Assembly (NCBI GenBank): GCA_017404545.1
Contig: JAFRCC010000018.1
Location: forward strand, 124,001-188,000
DNA: 64,000 nt
Source of the DNA: Clostridia bacterium
GTDB taxonomy: Bacteria > Bacillota > Clostridia > TANB77 > CAG-508
Reading direction: 5' to 3'
The notes beneath the pieces are model-generated. The model did no database searches, was not told where the DNA came from, and saw nothing but the letters and a program-made list of their open reading frames with translations. Each line of letters starts with the position of its first letter. Position 1 is the first letter of the stretch. A program made the translations under genes and the position numbers. Of the stretch, positions 36,044 to 46,300 are shown piece after piece.

Positions 36044-37105
36044 TTGGAAAATATAAATGATGATAAAAAGAAGAAAACGAACAAAGTTTTAAAAGTATTT
36101 CTAATTATACTTATATCATTCCTTATAGTTATTATATCAACAATAACCACAATTTTCTTTTACTTAAATCACAAACTTGATAAAATTAAATATAGCGATT
36201 TAACAAAAGGAGATTTAGATATTGACTCAGCTATTGATAGCCAGCTCTCTAATTATCGTAATATTGCAATTTTAGGTATAGATGCCAGAGCTGATACATT
36301 CAGCCCCGGTAACAGAAGCGACTGTATTATGATACTAAGTATTAATAAAACTACACATGATGTAAAAATAGCATCCGTTTATAGGGATATGTACCTTGAT
36401 ATTGATAATAGAGGACTAGATAAAGTTACTCACGCGTATTCTTTTGGAGGACCACAGCTTGCATTAAACACATTAAACAAAAACCTAGATTTAAACATTT
36501 CTGAATTTATTGCGATAAATTTTGATTCTGTTCGTACCGCTGTTGATTGCGTTGAGGGTGTTACCATAACACTTGATTCCGATGAAGTAAAATATATAAA
36601 TGGTTATATAGATGCACTAAACTCACAATTTCAAAGCTCATCGGCTAATATAACTACTGCTGGAACCTATACATTAGATGGTGTTCAAGCATTAGCTTAT
36701 GGAAGAATAAGGTACACTAGTGGTGGTGACTACAAAAGAACAGAGCGTATGAGAAATGTTCTGCTAGCTGTTTTTGATAAAGCCAAAAATGAAGATTTTT
36801 CTGATTTAAATAAATTTCTTGATATAATGCTTCCTCATGTATATACAAATATATCTAAAAACAAAATTATGGAGGAAATACCTCAGATAAAATCGTATAG
36901 TGTAAAAAATAATTTTGGTTGGCCAGATGTTTCGATGGTTGATGGAAGGTTAATAAATAAAATTTGGTATGGTGTACCTGTTGATTTAGAGCAAAGTGTT
37001 TCAAAACTTCATAAAGACTTATTTGATGAGCAAAATTACAATCCATCAGATAGAGTAAAAAATATAAGCAATTCTATTAAAGAAAAAGTAAAAAATTCTA
37101 ATTAA
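36044..37105 (+). CDS. LytR-CpsA-Psr (LCP) family glycopolymer ligase, 353 aa
   Basis: A TTG start follows GAAAGGAGTAATATT. One transmembrane anchor (residues 16-40) precedes an external LCP domain. Its signatures are IAILGIDARADTFSPGNRSDCIMILSIN, the Arg/Asp segment SVYRDMYLDI, and AYGRIRYTSGGDYKRTERMR near 225. LCP enzymes attach teichoic acids or capsule from undecaprenyl carriers to peptidoglycan. A plus-strand gene facing uppP across a shared terminator; both deal with undecaprenyl-linked wall synthesis. Confidence 0.92.
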   Translation: MENINDDKKKKTNKVLKVFLIILISFLIVIISTITTIFFYLNHKLDKIKYSDLTKGDLDIDSAIDSQLSNYRNIAILGIDARADTFSPGNRSDCIMILSINKTTHDVKIASVYRDMYLDIDNRGLDKVTHAYSFGGPQLALNTLNKNLDLNISEFIAINFDSVRTAVDCVEGVTITLDSDEVKYINGYIDALNSQFQSSSANITTAGTYTLDGVQALAYGRIRYTSGGDYKRTERMRNVLLAVFDKAKNEDFSDLNKFLDIMLPHVYTNISKNKIMEEIPQIKSYSVKNNFGWPDVSMVDGRLINKIWYGVPVDLEQSVSKLHKDLFDEQNYNPSDRVKNISNSIKEKVKNSN

Positions 37106-37135
37106 AAAGATTCTGCACAATGTTTGTTTTTACAT

Positions 37136-37174
37136 AAAAAGCTCCCCTAATTATTTAGGAGAGCTCTTTTTATT
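37136..37174. terminator. Bidirectional terminator between the LCP gene and uppP
   Basis: A near-perfect palindrome with AAAAAGCTC on the left and GAGCTCTTTTT on the right gives T-runs on both strands. Confidence 0.85.
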
Positions 37175-38090
37175 TTAATGCACCTGTAAATCCTATTAAC
37201 AATACTATTATACCAAGTACAATTCTATATATTCCAAATACCTTGAAATCGTGTTTCTTTATGTAGTTCATTAAGAATTTTATTATAAACATTGAAACTG
37301 CAAAAGCAACAATCATTCCTATAATTAAAATTACAAACTCAAGTCCAGTAAAGTGTAAACCAAATTTTAATAATTTTAATAAACTAGCTCCAAACATTAC
37401 AGGTATAGCAAGATAAAATGTAAATTCTGCTGATACTTTTCTAGAAATACCTATTAACAATGCACCTATTATTGTGGCTCCAGATCTTGAAACTCCAGGA
37501 AATATTGCAGCTATAAGCTGAAATGCACCTATAATAAGAGCATCTTTGTATGTAATGTTGCCGATATTATCAACTCTTGCATCTCTTCCCTTATGCCAAT
37601 TTTCTACAACTATAAATGCTATACCAAACACTATTAATGCAATAGCTACACAGGTTGGATTGTAAAATAATTTTTCAAACCATTCGTCGAATAATAATCC
37701 TATTATTGTAGCTGGTATACAAGCCACAATAATTTTTCCCCATAAACATGTTATTCTTCTATTCATATGCGATGCTAACTTTAGTATAGGGTTGAATATT
37801 GCTGCAATAACACTAGTTATTTTTTTATCTGGATTTGGCAATAACTTTACAGCCTTGAAATTTTTAGATTTATCCTTTGAAAATGGCCATATATCGTGAA
37901 AGTATATTGCTACTACAGCAAAAATTGCCCCTAGTTGTATAACAACCTCAAACATTTCGAAAAATCCATCCGACACACCCTTAAATTGCATAAATGCTTT
38001 AAATAATATTAAATGTCCTGTACTACTTACCGGTAACCATTCCGTTATTCCCTCAACTATACCGAAAATAATCGCCTTTATTATTTCCAT
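37170..38090 (-). CDS. uppP: Undecaprenyl-diphosphatase (BacA type)
   Basis: The 306-residue polytopic enzyme recycles undecaprenyl diphosphate to the monophosphate carrier for wall polymers and confers bacitracin tolerance. Both family motifs are present: GIVEGITEWLPVSSTGHLIL at the N-terminus and FPGVSRSGATIIG near 205. About 50 extra residues sit between helices 3 and 4 (a loop with KDKSKNFKAVKLLPNPDKK), giving a longer form common in Clostridia. The gene ends inside the shared terminator and is 25 bp downstream of the CPBP protease. Confidence 0.95.
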   Translation of the reverse strand: MEIIKAIIFGIVEGITEWLPVSSTGHLILFKAFMQFKGVSDGFFEMFEVVIQLGAIFAVVAIYFHDIWPFSKDKSKNFKAVKLLPNPDKKITSVIAAIFNPILKLASHMNRRITCLWGKIIVACIPATIIGLLFDEWFEKLFYNPTCVAIALIVFGIAFIVVENWHKGRDARVDNIGNITYKDALIIGAFQLIAAIFPGVSRSGATIIGALLIGISRKVSAEFTFYLAIPVMFGASLLKLLKFGLHFTGLEFVILIIGMIVAFAVSMFIIKFLMNYIKKHDFKVFGIYRIVLGIIVLLIGFTGALK

Positions 38091-38115
38091 TGTTCTTCCT
38101 CCATTCTGTATCTGT

Positions 38116-39015
38116 TTAGGCTACTGAACCTAATATCGTTATTATAATTACTATTATACATGAAAAAATATAACCAATATTATTATACAATTTTTTCTTA
38201 TCATATTTTGAATCATTAGGTATATCAACCTTATTTTTAGCTCCTCTTATTGGCACAACTATAACTGCTACAATTGTTAATAACATAAGCATAACTGCAT
38301 ATATTATCTGCATAACTTCCATTCCATAAATTGTAAATATCGTAGCAATTGAACTTAACATGTTAACTATTATATGCATAATTATTGAATATTTTATATT
38401 GTTTGTTTTAACAACAACGTATGCTAATACTGCACCTATAACTCCTGCATATAATATTTGCGATACATTTGTATGGAATAAGCCAAAAGCTATTGATGTG
38501 TATATTATTGCAGTTTTGTCACCATATACTCTTAGTTTTTTTAATAGCAATCCTCTAAATATCAATTCTTCAAAAATAGGTCCGATAATTGCCACAAATA
38601 AAACCATAGGTATAGGATTTGAATTTGACATTAGTTCGCTTACACGATCTGCAATTTCAATATTAAATAAGTTAGTAATCATTGTAACTATCTCATTTGT
38701 AAATGTACTGCAAAAAGTTCCCATTCCTAATACTATAAACAAATACCAGAGCATTTTCTTAGTTCCTAACTTTACTTTAGGCCTCTTCTCAGCATTTTCT
38801 ACTTTTCTCAGTGCTAATTGTAATAATAAATATGATACTACATACATTGAAAACGCATTTACTACATACGTTATTAGTGTTGAATTTTCTTCTGTTACTA
38901 CACCTATCTGATTTAGCAATAATAACAATACTGTAAATACAATTTCTGATGATACAAGTAGAAGCCCTAATGAAAAACCAAGTTTTCTTTTTTGTTTTAA
39001 TATACTTTTTTCCAT
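38116..39015 (-). CDS. CPBP-family intramembrane metalloprotease, 299 aa
   Basis: Eight or so hydrophobic helices carry the CPBP motifs: the Glu-Glu-x3-Arg box GPIFEELIFRGLLL near residue 145, FGLFHTN near 175, and HIIVNMLSS near 215. The family (CAAX proteases and bacteriocin-processing enzymes) cuts in the membrane or protects against bacteriocins. Neighbours do not identify a substrate. It starts 29 bp downstream of tyrS, so the tyrS transcript may extend through it and uppP. Confidence 0.88.
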   Translation of the reverse strand: MEKSILKQKRKLGFSLGLLLVSSEIVFTVLLLLLNQIGVVTEENSTLITYVVNAFSMYVVSYLLLQLALRKVENAEKRPKVKLGTKKMLWYLFIVLGMGTFCSTFTNEIVTMITNLFNIEIADRVSELMSNSNPIPMVLFVAIIGPIFEELIFRGLLLKKLRVYGDKTAIIYTSIAFGLFHTNVSQILYAGVIGAVLAYVVVKTNNIKYSIIMHIIVNMLSSIATIFTIYGMEVMQIIYAVMLMLLTIVAVIVVPIRGAKNKVDIPNDSKYDKKKLYNNIGYIFSCIIVIIITILGSVA

Positions 39016-39044
39016 TTTTTCTCCAATATAATTTTTATATTTAA

Positions 39045-40214
39045 TTATCTTATTTTTATAAACTTATTCTTACCAAATTGTACTACTTTTGCACTCGTTA
39101 ATTCTAAAGTTGCATTTATATCGTTAATAACCTCAGAATCGACCTTAACACCATTACCTTGAATCATTCTTCTTGCTTCGCTTTTTGATGCTGCAAAGCC
39201 GGCTTCTACTAATGCATCTGAAAGCTTTACTTCTTTGTTTTCAGCAGTACTTAGCTCTAGCTCTTTTATATCGTCCGGGATTCCACCTCTTGCTACTTGT
39301 GCATATCTTTCTTCTGCTTCTTTTATAAATTCTTCTCCATGGTATAGTCTTATAATTTCTTCAGCATATAGTTTATGTGCCGCTATTATATCTTCTTTAA
39401 TTAATTTTTGGGCTTCTACCAAATCTATATTATCTGTTGTTAGTTTGAAGTAATCAAATAATACATCGTCTGGAATTTTCATTGCTTTTTCGTACATAAT
39501 TTCTGGAGCCTCATCAATTCCAATGTAGTTCCCTAAAGATTTACTCATTTTTTCTTTTCCATCTAATCCAACTAATAGTGGAAACGTTATTACAACTTGA
39601 GGCTCTTGCTCGTAATTTCTTTGAAGCTCTCTACCAACTAGTAGATTAAAAGTTTGATCTGTACCGCCAATTTCTATATCTGCATTAATTGCTACAGAAT
39701 CATATCCTTGCATTAGTGGATAAAACATTTCATGCATACTTAATGGTAAGTTATTTTCATATCTATTTTTAAAATCATCTCTCTCCAAAAGTCTTGCAAC
39801 AGTATACTTGCTTGCTAATCCTAGTACATCTTTTAAATTTAATTTTTCTAACCACTCAGAGTTAAATACTATTTTAGTTTTCTCTGGATTTAATATTTTT
39901 GTAACTTGCTTAAAGTATGACTCACCAGCACTATGAGCTTGCTCATATGTTAAGGCTGGTCTTGTTTTACTTTTTCCACTTGGATCACCAATCATAGCCG
40001 TATAATCTCCTATAATAAACACTACTTCATGCCCCATATCTTGGAAATTCTTAAGGGCTCTTAAAACTACTGTATGTCCTAAGTGTAGATCTGGTCTACT
40101 TGGATCTGCTCCCAATTTAATAGTTAATTTTTTCCCAGATTTCAATTTTTTTTCTAAATCCTCTTCTGAAATAATTTGAACAGCTTTTCTTTTAATTAAA
40201 TCTAATTCTTCCAT
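39045..40214 (-). CDS. tyrS: Tyrosyl-tRNA synthetase
   Basis: The 389-residue class I synthetase charges tRNA-Tyr. The HIGH motif appears as DLHLGHTV near residue 42 and the KMSKS motif as [10 protein letters not shown] near 225. A tyrosine-binding GGTDQTFN segment lies near 185, and an S4 RNA-binding domain closes the protein (residues 330-389). Regulation by tyrosine limitation is predicted from a T-box leader. A GGGACGGAGC repeat separates the T-box terminator from this start and provides AAAGGAGGAATTGTT as ribosome-binding site. Confidence 0.95.
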   Translation of the reverse strand: MEELDLIKRKAVQIISEEDLEKKLKSGKKLTIKLGADPSRPDLHLGHTVVLRALKNFQDMGHEVVFIIGDYTAMIGDPSGKSKTRPALTYEQAHSAGESYFKQVTKILNPEKTKIVFNSEWLEKLNLKDVLGLASKYTVARLLERDDFKNRYENNLPLSMHEMFYPLMQGYDSVAINADIEIGGTDQTFNLLVGRELQRNYEQEPQVVITFPLLVGLDGKEKMSKSLGNYIGIDEAPEIMYEKAMKIPDDVLFDYFKLTTDNIDLVEAQKLIKEDIIAAHKLYAEEIIRLYHGEEFIKEAEERYAQVARGGIPDDIKELELSTAENKEVKLSDALVEAGFAASKSEARRMIQGNGVKVDSEVINDINATLELTSAKVVQFGKNKFIKIR

Positions 40215-40221
40215 AACAATT

Positions 40222-40344
40222 CCTCCTTTAATTTTGGGGACGGAGCAAAAAATTTAACACCACAAAATCTTGTGTAAACAAAAAAATAGTAAAATACGAA
40301 ATATTATAAATTTATGGAAATTGAAATTTTTTGCTCCGTCCCCA
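40222..40344 (-). repeat. GGGACGGAGC repeat, copy 3, between T-box and tyrS
   Basis: The element begins GGGGACGGAGCAAAAAA on the T-box side and ends GCTCCGTCCCCAAAATTAAA joined to GGAGG. The core differs in sequence from the other copies but has the same ends and the same placement directly upstream of a start codon. Confidence 0.8.
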
Positions 40345-40362
40345 TTATTACAAAAAAGCTAA

Positions 40363-40562
40363 ACCCTCCTTAAAAGGACGATTTAGCTCGTGGTACCACC
40401 TTAATTTACAAATTTTAATTTGCCTTATTAGATTTTCGTAATCTTTTACGTAACTACTAAAGAACTGTAATTCAATTTTATTCCTGTGGCAACTTACACC
40501 AACCATTGCCTCTCTTCTATCAAAAAATAAAATCTACTTTATTTCTCATCTACGCAGTTAAT
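40363..40562 (-). promoter_or_regulatory. Tyrosine T-box riboswitch
   Basis: On the minus strand the leader carries an AGAGAGG and GGTTGGTG stem I pattern and a specifier loop with GAATTACAG (TAC, tyrosine). The T-box sequence AAGGTGGTACCACG is followed by a terminator stem GCTAAATCGTCC/GGAGGGTTTAGC and TTTTTT. Uncharged tRNA-Tyr is expected to stabilise the antiterminator and turn on tyrS. Confidence 0.92.
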
Positions 40563-40575
40563 TTAATTGTTTACA

Positions 40576-40604
40576 ATGTTAACATTTTTTCATTTTGTTG
40601 TCAA
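40576..40604 (-). promoter_or_regulatory. Promoter of the T-box/tyrS unit
   Basis: A perfect TTGACA and TAACAT are spaced by 17 bp on the minus strand, just upstream of the T-box. Confidence 0.75.
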
Positions 40605-40671
40605 CATGAATTTAAAATACATTTATCTTTATGTATTCATATAGCTTAATACAATTCCATCATTATAATAA

Positions 40672-42948
40672 TTATCTATCTTCACCTGTTTTTTTTGATT
40701 TCTTTCCAGCTGTCTTTTTCTTGGCTGCCTTCTTGTTTGTTAAATCATCTACATTTACTTTTTCAATTTGATCTGTTTCAAAGTCATATACTCTGCTTCC
40801 AGGCACATGTGACAATAAAGGTGGATTATTACTTTGTTGTAACCATCTTATATGCTTATAATAGTCTGTTAAAGCCCCTGTGCCTTGAACTTTAAATAGT
40901 TTTTTCTTTTCATCCTTAGATAATGGATATAAAACCTGAGCTGTAACTCTCTGCCTTATTGTATAGCTATACATATCGTTTGCTCCTTCATATACTCTAA
41001 GTTTGGTATTTCCTGTAAGCTCCTGTAAAAATTCTATAAGTTCTTCACGCTTCATATGAACAAACAACGGCATATTTAGCGTTTTTATATCAAAACCTAT
41101 CAGAACAAATTTTCCATCTGAATTTTCATCTTCAGGAACAAAACCCCAATTTATTATATTCTTTTTCTTATCTGTTATTGCAGTATATAACAATGATTTG
41201 ATAGATATGCTTTTTAATTCATACATATCCTGAATTAATTTAACATCCATCATAACAAAATCTATATCTCTTTCAAAATCAAATCCCTTATCTGGAAAAT
41301 ATTTTTCATAAACTCGCTTGTATTTATGTAAAATATTGAAAAGATTTTTATGAACTTCTTCCTCATATAAAACTTTTGATGGTGGCAAACCTTGAAAGTA
41401 GTTTTTTATCATTAATTTTTGAAAACATTTGTACATGGCCATATACGTACAAATATCGTCATCTGTATATTTTAAATCCTCATATTCTAAATCAGGATTA
41501 TCAAAAATTCGCTCTACTACATTTTTTTTGTCTAATATATATGCTAATGTCGCGTATATTTGAACCTGCTTTGACATACGATTTGTATAAAAAGCCGACA
41601 TACCAACAATTGCTTCGTCTGATGTACAATCCATCGGAGTGCCCTTATAACTACAATCAGGTTCTTTGTCAATATCAACAAAATATTGGTTTGCCAATTT
41701 ATCATCGTTTAAAAACTTTGCAAATAAAGTTTCCTCATCTATTTGCAAATCTTCAAGATATATCCTACTTAACCTACTATTATTTATGTTACAAAAAATA
41801 CTTAGACATCCTGTAGCTTTATAAAATGTTATTAGAGCACTTAATCTCTCCATTAAATGCTCTCGCGCATGCATTAAATTTTTCTGAAATACAATTCTAC
41901 CAAAAAAGTTATGTATTACCTCTTTGCAACTTTCTTTTGCTAATTTGCTTTCACCGTATTCAGACATAAGAAGTATTTCATATATTTTAGCCAAATCTTC
42001 TTCATCAAATTTATTAAGTGCCTCACTCATTATTATAAGAAAATTATCCTCTTTATTGTTGCTTATAAATGGTTTTTTTGAAAATAATTTCAACTTTACA
42101 GCTGCATGCTTTTTATTTCTCATATCGAAATGAGATGTAGTCACAGCATTTGATATTGAAGTATTATTACTTTTAGCTACTGCACGAATTTGCTCAGCTT
42201 TTTTTTGTAATTCCTCATCAAATTTGATATCATCAGCTTGTAGCTTCATTTCTAAATCTTCAGAATCAGGCCTAATCGGTGTTAAAACCTCAAAAACTTC
42301 GTTTCTATGTTTTAAAAGTAATTTTCTGCACTCTTCAGGATTTTTCTTTTGCTCTTCCCAAACAGCTGATTTTCCAATTTCCAATTCTTTTAAATATAGT
42401 TTTATATATTTACTTAAAAGTGGTTTATCCTCTATTGTTAAACTTCTATTTTTAATCTTTTTGTACAAAATAATAAAATTCTCATCTGTTGTATATTTCC
42501 TAGCTTCAAGAAAATCTCTTATCATTCCACAAAGCTCTATCATAACATTTTTCTCAACATCAGCTGAATAATTTTCTTTATTTTTTTTCTCAAATTCTAA
42601 TATGTCTATGTTCGATAACAGCAATTCATCTATATATGGGTCTAAATTTAAGCCCATCATATATTCAAGTGTTCTTATCTGATAAAAGTTTGTTAAATTT
42701 GGGTACTTAATTATACTAACTAAATTAGACATATTATATAGAATCATGTCTTTGATTTCTTCAACATTTTTTCCTTCAGCTACAGCATTTTTTATATGAG
42801 CAATTATATTTCTAATAGCCTCTTTTTGAGCATCTAGATCCATCTGTGAAATGTGATTGTATGTTTCTATTACATCAGAAATAAAGCTATTTTCATAGCT
42901 TTGTTTAGACGAATATTTTTCACTTTTATGGATATTTTTTTTGCTCAT
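40672..42948 (-). CDS. Large soluble protein of unknown function, 758 aa
   Basis: No family is recognised. The start follows GAGGTGTCTTTAAC. It is mostly helical, with no signal or membrane segment and with many charged stretches. A Lys-rich tail (KKAAKKKTAGKKSKK) closes the C-terminus, as in nucleic-acid or anionic-polymer binding proteins. No catalytic motif was found. It is monocistronic, flanked by the T-box promoter on one side and the addA/rqcP unit on the other. The absence of foreign composition and of CGG codons suggests a long-resident gene. Confidence 0.75.
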   Translation of the reverse strand: MSKKNIHKSEKYSSKQSYENSFISDVIETYNHISQMDLDAQKEAIRNIIAHIKNAVAEGKNVEEIKDMILYNMSNLVSIIKYPNLTNFYQIRTLEYMMGLNLDPYIDELLLSNIDILEFEKKNKENYSADVEKNVMIELCGMIRDFLEARKYTTDENFIILYKKIKNRSLTIEDKPLLSKYIKLYLKELEIGKSAVWEEQKKNPEECRKLLLKHRNEVFEVLTPIRPDSEDLEMKLQADDIKFDEELQKKAEQIRAVAKSNNTSISNAVTTSHFDMRNKKHAAVKLKLFSKKPFISNNKEDNFLIIMSEALNKFDEEDLAKIYEILLMSEYGESKLAKESCKEVIHNFFGRIVFQKNLMHAREHLMERLSALITFYKATGCLSIFCNINNSRLSRIYLEDLQIDEETLFAKFLNDDKLANQYFVDIDKEPDCSYKGTPMDCTSDEAIVGMSAFYTNRMSKQVQIYATLAYILDKKNVVERIFDNPDLEYEDLKYTDDDICTYMAMYKCFQKLMIKNYFQGLPPSKVLYEEEVHKNLFNILHKYKRVYEKYFPDKGFDFERDIDFVMMDVKLIQDMYELKSISIKSLLYTAITDKKKNIINWGFVPEDENSDGKFVLIGFDIKTLNMPLFVHMKREELIEFLQELTGNTKLRVYEGANDMYSYTIRQRVTAQVLYPLSKDEKKKLFKVQGTGALTDYYKHIRWLQQSNNPPLLSHVPGSRVYDFETDQIEKVNVDDLTNKKAAKKKTAGKKSKKTGEDR

Positions 42949-43030
42949 GTTAAAGACACCTCGTTATTTATGTTAACATACGTTGCCTATTTTGTCAATT
43001 AAATGGAAGGCTTTTATTTCATTGTATTAA

Positions 43031-43068
43031 AGAATTTCCGGTATGTTCAACCGTGCCGGAAATTCCTT
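43031..43068 (-). terminator. Terminator of the addA-rqcP unit
   Basis: A 10-bp perfect stem (GAATTTCCGG/CCGGAAATTC) with a 14-nt loop lies about 20 bp past the rqcP stop. Confidence 0.65.
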
Positions 43069-43089
43069 TCTATAATTTTATATTCACAT

Positions 43090-43326
43090 CTATAAAAGTT
43101 TTATTAATTCTCCCATGTCTTTTCCTTGTACCTTTGGGATTTCAATAATCTCAAATTTACTCACTTTATCTCCAAATTGTATTTCTACAATATCTCCTAT
43201 TTTTACCTCATAGCTTGGCTTAACAACCTTACCATTAACAGAAACCCTGCCGTTATCTGCTGCTTCATTTGCAACAGTTCTTCTTTTTATAACTCTTGAA
43301 ATTTTTAAAAATTTGTCTAATCTCAC
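43090..43326 (-). CDS. rqcP: S4-domain RNA-binding protein RqcP
   Basis: The 78-residue protein is almost entirely an S4 domain: MRLDKFLKISRVIKRRTVANEAADNG, then VSVNGKVVKPSYEVKIGD. In Firmicutes RqcP helps RqcH add alanine tails to stalled nascent chains in ribosome quality control. It lies 27 bp downstream of addA. A role in rescuing stalled ribosomes would be relevant if CGG codons stall translation here, but this link is speculation. Confidence 0.85.
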   Translation of the reverse strand: MRLDKFLKISRVIKRRTVANEAADNGRVSVNGKVVKPSYEVKIGDIVEIQFGDKVSKFEIIEIPKVQGKDMGELIKLL

Positions 43327-43353
43327 TCTAATCCTTCTTTCTTTACTGTTTTT

Positions 43354-46300
43354 CTAACATTCTATCATTTTATTTAGTCTAACAGAATAAATAAACTTCT
43401 TTGCAACTTTATCTTCCAATGCTTTTTCAAGAGCTTTCTCATATATTTCAAGTTGTTTTCTATACTTATCAACCAAACTTTGCTCTTGACCTTTTTCAAC
43501 CCAGTCTGTTTTGTAGTCTACAAGAATAACCTCATTGTTATTATTGATGTAATATAAATCTATAATACCCTGCACTAAAATATTTTCATCAGATTCATCT
43601 TTATATACATCTTTAGACTTAAGATTAATATAAAATGGCTGCTCTTTGTATACTTTTTTTGCTTTCTTTAACTCCTGCCATAAGTTTGACTTTGTATACT
43701 CTATAAGTTGGTTTATATTAATGCTCTTTCCTTCGAGTTCGGTAATAATATTTTTACTTACCATCTCATGTACGAACTCCTCAATGTTTGCTCTCGTATA
43801 TACTTTTTGATGATCCAATCTTTGGAAACATAAGTGCATTAATGTACCTTTTTGCGCGCTTGTAAGCTCTTGCTCTTCGTTTAAAAATTTAGGTTTTGCA
43901 ACTTCTCTTACCTGACTTTTTTGATTTTCGATTTCGTCAAGCTCTTCCATACTAACAATATTTTCTTCATCAGCAAGCTCTTTAATTTTAGTGACAGAGG
44001 TTTTAGTAGGCACCGTAACAGCATTCGAATATCCGTACACCCACATCATTTTTTTCTTTAACAAATCTATATCCTCTCTAGTTACTTCTTTAGATTTTTT
44101 ATTGAGCTCTTCAAAAATATTTACATCTGTTTCCGTTGCAATTTCAGTTGAAAAATCTTTCATTAGGTCTTGTTTTTTGAACGTATACAATTCTATGTAA
44201 TCTTTTATAGAGTCAATGTTATTTAAATATACAAGTGTAATCCAATCTAAATAAGTTTTGTATTTCTTGAGCACCGCTTCGTTAATGTTTTTTCCCATTG
44301 AGCCCTTATATGTATCAATTAAATCTTGTTTTTCGTTATAACTCTTACTCCAGTCTTTAGAAATCCCTGTTATAATAAGCTTTTCTTTTGCTCTTGTTAA
44401 TGCAACATATAAAACACGCATTTCCTCAGATAAAGATTCCACCTTGGTTCGAACTTTTATGGCCTCCTTAGCCAATGTATCATATTCAATAAAACGCTCT
44501 TTATTTATGTATTTTGGACCTATCCCCAAATCTTGATGCAATAAAATAGTTTTATTTAAATCCTGCATATTGAATTGTTTTCCTGTACCACACAAATATA
44601 CAATAGGAAACTCAAGTCCTTTACTTTTATGAATACTCATAATTCTAATAACATTTTCGTTTTCACCTATTAACTTAGCAGACGACAAATCTCCACTGCT
44701 TGTATGAAGCTTGTCTATAAAGTTAATGAAATTAAATAAGCCTTTAAAACTTGCACTTTCATACTGTTTTGCTCTTTCAAAAAGCATTTTTAGATTTGCT
44801 TGCCTAAAAGCTCCGTTTGGCATTAATGTTACATAGTTGTAGAATCCTGTATCTATGTATATTTGCCAAATTAATTCATCAAGAGGCATATATTTTTCTT
44901 CTGCTTGCCATCTTTTTAGATTACTTATGAATATTCTTATCTTTCTTACAAGCTTTTCATCTTCATCATATTCTTTTAATGAAGTGTAGAATGCTTGTTT
45001 CTTATTTTTTAATCTTATTTTAACTAATTCATTATCTGTAAAGCCTGCTATACTTGATCTTAATACAGTAACAAGTGGAATATCTTGCATTGGATTATCT
45101 ATTATTTTAAGTACAGACATTATGGTTTGTATTTCCATTGACTCCAAATACTCTGAAGACACATCACTAAATACTGGAAAATTTAGCTTTGCAATTTCAT
45201 TTTCATATATAGGGGCAGTTACAGATGTAGCTCTTAATAAAATTACTATGTCTTTGTATGTAACTGGCCTATATTCCTTTGTTTTTTTATCAAAAACCAT
45301 GTAGTCGCTATTTAGTAATTTTTTTATGTTATTCGCAACATATCTGGCTTCTAGTACTACATCTTCAATACGCTCTTGGTTTGATGTATCATTCTCTTCT
45401 TCGGCGTCATCATCGTCTTTAAAAACATTTATCTCTGGGTCTTTTAAATCAATAACATGTAGCTCTGTTTTTCCAGCATAATTTTTTATTTTTGTGTCTT
45501 CTGGAGCCTTATAGTCTGCACCTAAATTTAAAAATTCATTCTCATTATATTCTATATCTCCCAATTTGTTACTCATAATATTTTCAAATATTATATTAGT
45601 TACATCTAGAATATTTGATCTACTTCTAAAATTCTTAAATAATTGTATTTTTTGACCATCTCTAATATTATCATCTTTTAAATTGTATCTATTATACTTA
45701 TCTAAGAACAAGTCCGGACACGCCTGTCTAAATTTATAAATACTTTGCTTAACATCTCCAACCATAAATATATTGTTTCCTTTAGATACACTGGTTAAAA
45801 TGTACTCTTGCACATAGTTACTATCCTGATATTCATCTATAGCAATTTCCTCAAATTTAGATTTATATTTTTGTGCTACATTGGTTTCTTCTATTGATCC
45901 ATCTTCATTACGTTTTACTAATATTTTTAGTGCAAAATGTTCAATATCATTGAAGTCTACTATATTTTTTTCTCGCTTTTTAGCTGCAAATTTTTCTGAA
46001 AATTCTAATATTATAGTTTGAATTGCTTTTAATATGTCGTACATACTATGAATGTTTTCGTATGCTTCAATCGAATTATATGTTTTAACATTTGCAATCG
46101 CATCAGTACATTTTTTTCTTATGCTGTCCCTTACTGCTTTTACTGTATCTTTTAATTCGGATTGAATCTTTCTATCTGATGGCCATGTCTCAAAAAGCTT
46201 TGTGCTAGCTATTTCATTGCACTTATCCCACGAATCAATATTTTCAATAAAATATTCTAAATTTACAATATCTTGCCCTACAACAATTTTGTATTTTAAC

